NCBI GenBank assembly: GCA_020026175.1
Contig: JAHHQV010000008.1
Span: forward strand, 1 to 59,569
Source: Phocaeicola sp.
GTDB lineage: Bacteria; Bacteroidota; Bacteroidia; Bacteroidales; Bacteroidaceae
DNA: 59,569 nt
Reading direction: 5' to 3'
The translations under genes were made by a program, and so were the position numbers. The notes below the pieces were generated by a model. The model was given only the letters and a program-made list of their open reading frames with translations. It did not search any database and was not told the DNA's origin. Of the stretch, positions 53,203-59,569 are shown in pieces (positions within the stretch are counted from its first letter, which is position 1; every line of letters begins with the position of its first letter).

Positions 53203-53275
53203 GCGGAAATAGCTCAGTTGGTAGAGCATAACCTTGCCAAGGTTAGGGTCGCGAGTTCGAGCCTCGTTTTCCGCT
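53203..53275 (+). tRNA. tRNA-Gly (GCC), copy 1
   Basis: 73 nt. Acceptor GCGGAAA/TTTCCGC, D-arm AGCTCAGTTGGTAGAGC, anticodon arm AACCTTGCCAAGGTT with GCC, T-loop TTCGAGC. No encoded CCA. It differs from copy 2 (53507-53579) by one base in the T-loop. Confidence 0.95.
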
Positions 53276-53305
53276 CAAAACAAATCAGACGGATTTGGTT
53301 GTTTT

Positions 53306-53386
53306 GCCCAGGTGGCGGAATGGTAGACGCGCACGTTTCAGGTGCGTGTGTCGAGAGGCATGCAGGTTCGAGTCCTGTTCTGGGCA
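53306..53386 (+). tRNA. tRNA-Leu (CAG)
   Basis: 81 nt, type II. Acceptor GCCCAGG/TCTGGGC, anticodon stem CACGT/GCGTG with loop TTCAGGT (CAG), long variable arm, T-arm CAGGTTCGAGTCCTG. No encoded CCA. Confidence 0.93.
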
Positions 53387-53411
53387 CAGCTTATTCTATC
53401 GGGTATGATTT

Positions 53412-53495
53412 GGAGGAATGGCGGAATTGGTAGACGCGCTACTTTGAGGGGGTAGTGACAGTTATGTCGTGTGAGTTCGAGTCTCATTTCCTTCA
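53412..53495 (+). tRNA. tRNA-Leu (GAG)
   Basis: 84 nt, type II. Acceptor GGAGGAA/TTCCTTC, anticodon stem CTACT/GGTAG with loop TTGAGGG (GAG), long variable arm, T-arm TGAGTTCGAGTCTCA. No encoded CCA. Confidence 0.93.
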
Positions 53496-53506
53496 CTTGC
53501 TAAATT

Positions 53507-53579
53507 GCGGAAATAGCTCAGTTGGTAGAGCATAACCTTGCCAAGGTTAGGGTCGCGAGTTCGAGTCTCGTTTTCCGCT
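53507..53579 (+). tRNA. tRNA-Gly (GCC), copy 2
   Basis: 73 nt, identical to 53203-53275 except T-loop TTCGAGT instead of TTCGAGC. The duplicate lies at the other end of the same transcript. Confidence 0.95.
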
Positions 53580-53582
53580 CAT

Positions 53583-53619
53583 AAAAAGAGAAATCGGTAA
53601 TGGCTGATTTCTCTTTTTT
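53583..53619 (+). terminator. Terminator of the tRNA cluster
   Basis: AAAAAGAGAAATC (53583-53595) pairs with GATTTCTCTTTTT (53606-53618), 10-nt loop, ending in T-run. Confidence 0.88.
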
Positions 53620-53654
53620 ATTTATATAATTTTGTTATGTTTGATTGTTATGTC

Positions 53655-53662
53655 TATATTTG
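53655..53662 (+). promoter_or_regulatory. -7 promoter element for the 66-aa protein
   Basis: TATATTTG, 27 nt before the ATG at 53690. Its presence supports the small gene as real. Confidence 0.55.
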
Positions 53663-53689
53663 CGTGCAATTTGAAAAATAAGACTTGAC

Positions 53690-53890
53690 ATGAAAACTTA
53701 TGACATTTATTTCTCTGATGAAAATTCTTCTGATAATAAAGGGTTTCATCTGAAGACTATGGAAAAGGCTATTCATATGGCTGAGGATATGTTGGAAAAA
53801 GGAAATGCTTATACTGAAGATTATGCAGGAGGAGTTATATCTGTGGTAGACTCTGATGGTGAAACAGTATGGAGTCATCCCATTCCTTGA
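53690..53890 (+). CDS. Small protein of unknown function, 66 aa
   Basis: MKTYDIYFSDENSSDNKGF opens an acidic, soluble protein with a central amphipathic helix (LKTMEKAIHMAEDMLEKG) and two C-terminal strands (GGVISVVDSDGETVWSHPIP). The strand-helix-strand layout, with aromatic residues in predicted strands, looks like a small folded domain. No membrane segment or signal peptide. It has its own -7 element and ends 39 nt before ribE, so it may be co-transcribed with riboflavin synthase. I do not recognise the family. Confidence 0.7.
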   Translation: MKTYDIYFSDENSSDNKGFHLKTMEKAIHMAEDMLEKGNAYTEDYAGGVISVVDSDGETVWSHPIP

Positions 53891-53929
53891 TGTAGTATAT
53901 AATGTTTGATTTTAATTAAAATATAATTT

Positions 53930-54538
53930 ATGTTCTCTGGAATTGTAGAAGAATACGCTGAAGTGGTTGGCGTTGTAAAAGAGCAGGAAAATCTTCACTT
54001 GACTTTGAAGTGTTCATTTGTGGATGAATTGAAGATAGATCAGAGCGTTTCTCATAATGGCGTATGTCTTACAGTTGTAAACATCAAAGATGGTACTTAT
54101 ACTGTGACAGCTATGAGGGAAACTATAGAACGTTCTAATATAGGTCTACTAAAAGTAGGTGACAAGGTGAATGTAGAAAGAAGTATGATGATGAACGGTC
54201 GTCTTGATGGGCATATTGTTCAAGGGCATGTTGATCAGACTGCTGAATGTGTAGCCATTGATGATGCTGATGGCAGCTGGTATTTTACTTTTAAATACAA
54301 GTTTGATAAGGAAATGGCTGAGCGCGGTTATTTTACGGTTGATAAAGGTTCGGTAACGATAAATGGGGTGAGCCTAACAGTATGTAATCCAACTGAAGAC
54401 TCTTTTCAGGTTGCCATCATACCTTACACATATGAGCATACAAATTTTCATACGTTTAGGGTAGGTAGCATTGTGAATATTGAGTTTGATATAATAGGCA
54501 AGTATCTTAGTAGAATGATGCATCTTACTTCAAAATAA
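53930..54538 (+). CDS. ribE: Riboflavin synthase alpha chain
   Basis: Dismutates two lumazine molecules to riboflavin plus the pyrimidine precursor. 202 aa, two lumazine-binding barrels. Barrel 1 opens MFSGIVEEYAEV with VSHNGVCLTVV and MMNGRLDGHIVQGHVDQTA. Barrel 2 repeats the pattern with VDKGSVTINGVSLTVCN and the late IPYTYEHTNFHTFRVGSIVNIEFDIIGKY. It uses the product of RibH (ribH is at 116-610). No FMN riboswitch was seen upstream. Confidence 0.95.
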   Translation: MFSGIVEEYAEVVGVVKEQENLHLTLKCSFVDELKIDQSVSHNGVCLTVVNIKDGTYTVTAMRETIERSNIGLLKVGDKVNVERSMMMNGRLDGHIVQGHVDQTAECVAIDDADGSWYFTFKYKFDKEMAERGYFTVDKGSVTINGVSLTVCNPTEDSFQVAIIPYTYEHTNFHTFRVGSIVNIEFDIIGKYLSRMMHLTSK

Positions 54539-54556
54539 ATTTACATTGAATATTAT

Positions 54557-54602
54557 TGCGTGTTTGTCCACATTTAATAGATGAGGCAAACACGCATTTT
54601 TT
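54557..54602 (+). terminator. Terminator after ribE
   Basis: TGCGTGTTTG (54557-54566) pairs perfectly with CAAACACGCA (54587-54596), then TTTTTT. Confidence 0.9.
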
Positions 54603-54653
54603 GTATCATATCATAAAATATATTATTATTTAGATTATTCTCGTAATTTTCTG

Positions 54654-54661
54654 TATTTTTG
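54654..54661 (+). promoter_or_regulatory. -7 promoter element for the class A PBP
   Basis: TATTTTTG, 83 nt before the ATG at 54745. Confidence 0.45.
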
Positions 54662-54744
54662 TATCGTTTTGTTCGCTTCTTAGATTGTGAGATTATTTTT
54701 TTGAAGTGGATTGTGAATAGATAATGTAAAAACGAAGAACTCTT

Positions 54745-57072
54745 ATGAGAAAAACATTTATCATAGTATTGTGGGCATTACTTTTGATTGGTATTGCATC
54801 GGTGTATTTTGTGTTTTCTGCTATTTCTGATGGAAAGATAGGGTATGTACCACCTATTGAAGAACTAGAGAACCCAAACTTGAAATTTGCTACTCAGGTA
54901 ATATCGGATGATGGTGTAGTACTTGGTACTTGGTCGTTGAGTAAGGAAAACAGATTGTATGTAGGTTATGAGGATCTTTCTCCTAATCTGGTTAAGGCGC
55001 TTGTTGCAACCGAAGATGTTAGATTTAGCGAGCATTCTGGCGTGGATGCAAGGGCTTTCTTTCGTGCATTGATAAAAAGAGGTATATTGATGCAGAAAAA
55101 TGCTGGTGGTGGAAGTACTATCACTCAGCAGTTGGCAAAGCAATTTTATTCTCCTACTGCCGATGATGTTATGGAAAGACTGCTTCAGAAACCTATTGAA
55201 TGGGTTATAGCTGTAAAATTGGAGAGATATTACACTAAAGAAGAAATTCTGACTATGTATCTTAACAAGTTTGATTTCTTGAATAATGCAGTAGGAATAA
55301 AGACGGCTGCCCGTACATATTTTTCTAAAGAGCCTAAGACTCTTAGCGTAGAAGAGGCGGCTACACTTATAGGAATGTGTAAGAATCCATCTTTGTATAA
55401 CCCTCGCAGGTTCAATGAACGTACAAGAGGACGTAGAAATGTAGTGTTGGAACAAATGCGTAAGGCTGGTTATCTTACTAAGGCTGAAACTGACTCGTTG
55501 AAAGCTTTGCCTTTGGTGTTGAAATATCAGCCGGTTGATCATAAAGATGGTTTGGCTACTTATTTCCGTGAGTATCTTCGTGGGGTAATGAATGCTCCAG
55601 AACCAAAGAAGAAAAATTATCGTGGCTGGCAGATGCAGAAGTTTTATGAAGATTCGATAGCATGGGCTACGAATCCTCTTTTTGGATGGTGTTCTAAGAA
55701 TAAGAAGAAGGATGGCTCTAATTATAACTTGTATACTGACGGTCTTAAAATTTATACTACGATAAATTCTCGCATGCAACAATATGCTGAAGAAACTGTA
55801 CATGAACATGTGGCAGAATATCTTCAGCCTCGTTTCTTTAAAGAAAAGAAAGGAAGAAAGACGGCTCCATATACCAACCAGCTCAAACAGGAAGAGGTTG
55901 ATGCTATATTGAATCGTTCGATACGTCAGAGCGAAAGGCGTAGGGTGATGAAACTTGCGGGATATTCTGATGCTGAAATAATGAAGGCCTTCAATACTAA
56001 AAGGGAAATGACTGTATTCACTTATGATGGAGATAAGGATACGATTATGACGCCTCTTGACTCAATAAAATATTACAAGCACTTCTTGCGTGTCGGATTT
56101 ATGTCAATGGATCCGATAACAGGTTATGTAAAGGCTTATGTCGGTGGTCCGAATTATGACAATTTCCAGTATGATATGGTTATGGTGGGCAGACGCCAGG
56201 TTGGTTCTACTATAAAGCCTTATCTTTATTCTTTGGCTATGGAGAATGGATTTTCTCCGTGTGATGAAACTAAGAATGTAGCAGGAACTTATTTTGATGA
56301 GAATGGCAAAGCATGGTCTCCTCGTAATAGTTCTAAGAAACATTATGGTGAAACGGTGACATTGAAATGGGGGTTGGCCAACTCTAATAACTGGATTTCT
56401 GCTTATGTAATGAGTAAACTGAATCCTTATGAATTGGTTAGGCTGATACATTCTTTTGGAGTGCTGAACAAGGAAATTCAACCTACCATATCTTTATGTC
56501 TTGGACCATGTGAAATTTCTGTGGGTGAGATGGTTAGCGCTTATACAGCTTTTGTCAATAAAGGTATACGTACAGCACCTTTGTTTGTAACGCGCATAGA
56601 AGATAATGAAGGCAATATAATTGCAACATTCTCTCCACAGGTAAATGAAGTGATAAGTGAAAGTAGTGCTTATAAGATGCTCGTGATGCTTCGTGCTGTA
56701 ATCAATGAAGGAACGGGTGGTCGTGTTAGACGTTTGTATAATATAACTGCCGATATGGGAGGTAAGACAGGAACTACAAATAATAATTCAGATGGTTGGT
56801 TTATGGGATTTATACCAAATCTGGTTTCAGGTTGTTGGGTTGGAGGAGAAGAACGTGATATCCATTTTGACCGTATGGCCGATGGACAGGGTGCCTCAAT
56901 GGCTCTTCCTATATGGAGCTTGTATATGAATAAAGTTTATGCGGATAAGGAATTGGGATATAGTCAGAAAGATTCGTTTGATATTCCTGATGGCTTTGAT
57001 CCTTGTAAAGATAAACTGCTTGAACTGGATGAGGAAAATACAAGTCGTCTTGATGATTTATTCTTCCAATAA
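54745..57072 (+). CDS. Class A penicillin-binding protein (PBP1A-like)
   Basis: Bifunctional peptidoglycan synthase, 775 aa. A membrane anchor (about 6-29) precedes glycosyltransferase 51 motifs: ATEDVRFSEHSGVD (catalytic Glu near 90), GGGSTITQQLAKQFY, RYYTKEEILTMYLNKFDFLNNAVGIKTAARTYF. The transpeptidase domain has all three active-site motifs: S488-T-I-K491, S547-N-N549 and K674-T-G-T677. A charged insertion of about 60 aa (RFFKEKKGRKTAPYTNQL) lies between the domains. It is followed after 27 nt by the TerB/DnaJ gene. Confidence 0.95.
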   Translation: MRKTFIIVLWALLLIGIASVYFVFSAISDGKIGYVPPIEELENPNLKFATQVISDDGVVLGTWSLSKENRLYVGYEDLSPNLVKALVATEDVRFSEHSGVDARAFFRALIKRGILMQKNAGGGSTITQQLAKQFYSPTADDVMERLLQKPIEWVIAVKLERYYTKEEILTMYLNKFDFLNNAVGIKTAARTYFSKEPKTLSVEEAATLIGMCKNPSLYNPRRFNERTRGRRNVVLEQMRKAGYLTKAETDSLKALPLVLKYQPVDHKDGLATYFREYLRGVMNAPEPKKKNYRGWQMQKFYEDSIAWATNPLFGWCSKNKKKDGSNYNLYTDGLKIYTTINSRMQQYAEETVHEHVAEYLQPRFFKEKKGRKTAPYTNQLKQEEVDAILNRSIRQSERRRVMKLAGYSDAEIMKAFNTKREMTVFTYDGDKDTIMTPLDSIKYYKHFLRVGFMSMDPITGYVKAYVGGPNYDNFQYDMVMVGRRQVGSTIKPYLYSLAMENGFSPCDETKNVAGTYFDENGKAWSPRNSSKKHYGETVTLKWGLANSNNWISAYVMSKLNPYELVRLIHSFGVLNKEIQPTISLCLGPCEISVGEMVSAYTAFVNKGIRTAPLFVTRIEDNEGNIIATFSPQVNEVISESSAYKMLVMLRAVINEGTGGRVRRLYNITADMGGKTGTTNNNSDGWFMGFIPNLVSGCWVGGEERDIHFDRMADGQGASMALPIWSLYMNKVYADKELGYSQKDSFDIPDGFDPCKDKLLELDEENTSRLDDLFFQ

Positions 57073-57099
57073 TATTAAACAATAAGTTTTTTTGTAAAA

Positions 57100-57882
57100 A
57101 TGGGATACGGAAAATGGATAGGTGGTCTTATGGGTTTTATGACTATGGGACCTTTGGGAGCTTTGGCTGGTTTTGCTATCGGCTCTCTTTTTGACAATAC
57201 GAATAATTTGCAGTATGATCAAGATCAGATATATGGTGAGGATAGCCAAAGTGTAAACAGAGGACAAAGAAACAGTTTCCTTTTTTCTATGCTTGTCATG
57301 GCTTCGTATATAATACGTGCAGATGGGAAGATAATGCATAGTGAGATGGAGTTTGTAAGAGATTTCCTTCGTCATAATTTTGGTGAAAGTGCAGTAACCG
57401 AAGGAGAACAAATCCTTCTCAATTTGTTTGAGCAAAGAAAACACATGGATAGTGTCAACCCTTTGGCATTTAAGAATACTATAAATCAGTGTGGTGCTCA
57501 GATTGCTTCTAACCTTTCATATGAAGAAAGACTTCAGCTACTTAGCTTTTTGGCGCAGATAGCAAAAAGTGACGGATATGTTTGTAGCGAGGAGATAGAA
57601 GCGTTAAAGGAAGTAGCTATTGCAATGGGATTGTCTCATCAAGAGGTTAATTCTATGCTTAATTTGAGAGGAACTTCACTTGATGAGGCTTATAAGGTAC
57701 TTGAAATCGGTCCTGACGCTACAGATGAAGAAGTAAAAATAGCATATAAGAAAATGGCACTTAAGCACCATCCCGATAGAGTTGCAACATTGGGAGATGA
57801 TATTCGTAAGGCAGCCGAAGAAAAATTCCAGGATATAAATAATGCTAAGGAACGTATATATAAGGCAAGGGGAATAAAATAG
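57100..57882 (+). CDS. TerB-like plus C-terminal DnaJ domain protein (DjlA-like)
   Basis: 260 aa. An N-terminal glycine-rich hydrophobic segment (WIGGLMGFMTMGPLGALAGFAIGSLF) could enter or oligomerise in the membrane. A TerB-type helical domain spans about 60-185 (MLVMASYIIRADGKIMHSEMEFVRDFL, LLSFLAQIAKSDGYVCSEEIEALKEVA), with two repeated ADGK/SDGY acidic turns. A J domain spans about 198-258 with HPD in LKHHPDRVATLG. This is the DjlA arrangement, a membrane-linked co-chaperone stimulating DnaK. It lies 27 nt after the PBP gene. Confidence 0.9.
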   Translation: MGYGKWIGGLMGFMTMGPLGALAGFAIGSLFDNTNNLQYDQDQIYGEDSQSVNRGQRNSFLFSMLVMASYIIRADGKIMHSEMEFVRDFLRHNFGESAVTEGEQILLNLFEQRKHMDSVNPLAFKNTINQCGAQIASNLSYEERLQLLSFLAQIAKSDGYVCSEEIEALKEVAIAMGLSHQEVNSMLNLRGTSLDEAYKVLEIGPDATDEEVKIAYKKMALKHHPDRVATLGDDIRKAAEEKFQDINNAKERIYKARGIK

Positions 57883-58043
57883 TTTTGATTTTTTTAGTAA
57901 AATCTATATTGTTTGTATAGTGCAGATAGCAAAAATACCATATTTATGGTGCTTTATATGCAATTAAATATAATAATGTATAGAAATATGAGATTTTTAT
58001 CTAAAAAAAACATGAGTAATTATTGTGTTTAAAAAGAAATCAT

Positions 58044-58051
58044 TACTTTTG
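58044..58051 (+). promoter_or_regulatory. gap: -7 promoter element for gap
   Basis: TACTTTTGCATC, 91 nt before the ATG at 58143. Confidence 0.55.
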
Positions 58052-58063
58052 CATCATAAATTA

Positions 58064-58079
58064 AAGTAGGAAACTACTT
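58064..58079 (+). promoter_or_regulatory. Hairpin with GAAA tetraloop at the 5' end of the gap mRNA
   Basis: AAGTAG and CTACTT close a GAAA loop, a stable GNRA tetraloop, a few bases after the predicted transcription start. It probably protects the 5' end of this abundant mRNA. Confidence 0.5.
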
Positions 58080-58142
58080 GTTATATTTAGATATTGAAAG
58101 AGTTTTAAACTTGATTATAAAACCATTAAAAATTAAAACAAA

Positions 58143-59153
58143 ATGATTAAAGTAGGTATTAACGGTTTCGGTCGTATTGGCCGTTTTGTATTCCGTGCAG
58201 CTCAGAACAGAAACGATATTCAGATCGTAGGTATTAACGACTTGTGTCCAGTTGATTACTTGGCATATATGTTGAAATATGATACAATGCACGGTCAGTT
58301 CAACGGTACTATCGAAGCTGACGTTGAAAACAGCAAATTGATCGTTAACGGTAATGAAATCCGTGTAACAGCAGAAAGAAACCCAGCTGACTTGAAATGG
58401 GATGCAGTAGGTGCTGAATACGTAGTAGAATCTACTGGTTTGTTCTTGACTAAAGAAAAAGCTCAGGCTCACATTGAAGCTGGTGCTAAATATGTTGTAA
58501 TGTCTGCTCCTTCTAAAGACGATACTCCTATGTTCGTTTGCGGTGTAAACGAAAAAACTTATGTTAAAGGTACTCAGTTCGTTTCTAACGCTTCTTGTAC
58601 TACTAACTGCTTGGCTCCTATCGCTAAGGTTTTGAATGACAAATGGGGTATCACTGATGGTTTGATGACTACAGTTCACTCTACAACTGCTACTCAGAAA
58701 ACAGTTGACGGTCCTTCAATGAAAGACTGGAGAGGTGGTCGTGCTGCTGCAGGTAACATCATTCCTTCTTCTACAGGTGCTGCTAAGGCTGTAGGTAAAG
58801 TTATCCCTGAATTGAACGGTAAATTGACAGGTATGTCAATGCGTGTTCCTACTTTGGACGTTTCAGTTGTTGACTTGACAGTTAACTTGGCTAAACCAGC
58901 TACTTATGCTGAAATCTGTGCTGCAATGAAGGAAGCTTCAGAAGGTGAATTGGCTGGCGTTTTGGGTTACACTGAAGATGCAGTTGTTTCTTCTGATTTC
59001 TTGGGTGATACTCGTACATCTATCTTCGATGCTAAAGCTGGTATCGCTTTGACTGATACTTTCGTTAAAGTTGTTTCTTGGTATGACAACGAAATCGGTT
59101 ACTCTAACAAAGTATTGGATTTGATCGCTCACATGGCTTCTGTAAACTGCTAA
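58143..59153 (+). CDS. gap: Glyceraldehyde-3-phosphate dehydrogenase, type I
   Basis: NAD-dependent oxidation and phosphorylation of glyceraldehyde 3-phosphate in glycolysis. 336 aa. Rossmann opening KVGINGFGRIGRFVFRAA, catalytic SNASCTTNCLAP with Cys152, HSTTATQKTVDGPSMKDWRGGRAAAGNIIPSSTGAAKAVG, and SWYDNEIGYSNKVLDLIAHM at the end. Codon use is strongly biased (AAC, GGT, CGT, GTT), unlike most genes in the window, as expected for very high expression. Terminator at 59176-59207. Confidence 0.97.
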   Translation: MIKVGINGFGRIGRFVFRAAQNRNDIQIVGINDLCPVDYLAYMLKYDTMHGQFNGTIEADVENSKLIVNGNEIRVTAERNPADLKWDAVGAEYVVESTGLFLTKEKAQAHIEAGAKYVVMSAPSKDDTPMFVCGVNEKTYVKGTQFVSNASCTTNCLAPIAKVLNDKWGITDGLMTTVHSTTATQKTVDGPSMKDWRGGRAAAGNIIPSSTGAAKAVGKVIPELNGKLTGMSMRVPTLDVSVVDLTVNLAKPATYAEICAAMKEASEGELAGVLGYTEDAVVSSDFLGDTRTSIFDAKAGIALTDTFVKVVSWYDNEIGYSNKVLDLIAHMASVNC

Positions 59154-59175
59154 TCAGTACATTTACCATATAGCG

Positions 59176-59207
59176 AAAGCCGTCTTGATTTTTCAGGACG
59201 GCTTTTT
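59176..59207 (+). terminator. Terminator after gap
   Basis: AAAGCCGTCTTGA pairs with TCAGGACGGCTTT with one T-G pair, 6-nt loop, then TTTT. Confidence 0.92.
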
Positions 59208-59569
59208 TATTATTATACCTTGGTCTTTTGTTTAAATATGGAATTTAATTCTTGTAGCATTTTGTTGATACTAAAACTTATTGATGTGAAATAGTTAAAT
59301 AATTATTACATATGGGGGTAATATATTTTAACACTAGTTTTAGCTATATTTTCTTGATATAATAAGGATTATTTTAAATTAATCGTAACTTTACGAACTA
59401 TAATAATGTTTTTTCTGATAAGATGAGATTACATAATTCATTTACTATTCTTAATAGTAAGATTTTTTTATAATAAATCATTGTCTTTAGTAACAATAGT
59501 TCGTTAAAAATTAGCCTGGCTTAAGCGGCTCTGGCAGTAAATAAAATGAGTTCTTTGAAAAGTTTGTCA
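59208..59569. other. Spacer of about 360 nt at the window end, no gene seen
   Basis: AT-rich. No coding frame and no tRNA. A GAGTTCTTTGAAA sequence at 59548-59560 resembles the boxA-like stretch that I recall ahead of Bacteroidota rRNA operons, preceded by TAATCGTAACTTTACG. Only a guess; the window stops before it can be tested. Confidence 0.3.

Overview
The window is about 60 kb of a low-GC Bacteroidota chromosome, most likely a Bacteroidales/Bacteroidaceae member. The reasons are: nearly every transcription unit is preceded by the Bacteroidota sigma-ABfr -7 element TAnnTTTG (often TAACTTTGCAG or TACTTTTG) with no strong Shine-Dalgarno sequence; the NusB is long (308 aa); and DUF5606, DUF3276, LysO split in two, and an amidophosphoribosyltransferase-like protein that begins MGGFFG are all present. 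No ribosomal RNA, CRISPR array or prophage was seen. Most of the window is ordinary housekeeping DNA.

Layout. 1-3.1 kb: partial tRNA-Tyr, ribH, a membrane-anchored TPR protein, and recF with a DciA-like gene. 3.1-9.1 kb: a minus-strand operon of Crp/Fnr regulator, M3 peptidase, small lipoprotein, dCMP deaminase, S41 C-terminal processing protease and 5-formyl-THF cyclo-ligase. 9.3-13.2 kb: marC, a complete IS4-like insertion sequence (perfect 23-bp ends, 5-bp target duplication), a sigma-70 family factor and an alpha/beta hydrolase. 13.3-17.0 kb: minus-strand phoH-purC-ubiE-aroE. 17.1-18.3 kb: a two-gene LysO exporter behind a roughly 270-nt hairpin-rich leader. 18.4-25.6 kb: M23 peptidase, C69 dipeptidase, phosphohexomutase, MATE pump. 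25.6-31.4 kb: a large nuclease-helicase, a lipoprotein and a HAD phosphatase. 31.6-34.4 kb: PurF-like protein and a BamA/D15-like outer-membrane protein.

34.4-38.5 kb is the one clearly accessory stretch. It contains a palindromic repeat cluster, an AAA ATPase with a DUF4143-type C-terminus, and a 5'-truncated UvrD-type helicase that carries an embedded DnaQ-like exonuclease and is visibly GC-richer than its surroundings. A near-identical 27-bp sequence lies on both sides of the two genes.

38.6-47.5 kb: pepT, gcvT, a KefB-type antiporter, DUF5606, and the minus-strand nusB-yajC-ybbR-coaE operon followed by DUF3276. 47.7-53.6 kb: rplY-pth-S4, a PcrA/UvrD helicase, nspC, and a tRNA cluster Gly-Leu-Leu-Gly behind an 11-bp leader hairpin. 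53.7-59.6 kb: a 66-aa protein, ribE, a class A PBP, a TerB/DnaJ protein and gap.

The best candidates for a second look are the truncated helicase-exonuclease island and its flanking repeats, the AACGCC hairpin repeat family present at two loci, the structured LysO leader, the PurF paralogue without its catalytic cysteine, the Dna2-like nuclease-helicase with an unassigned C-terminus, and the fold-back hairpin over the IS transposase start. I did not find a complete, clearly new multi-gene system. All calls come from reading the sequence; no database search was run.
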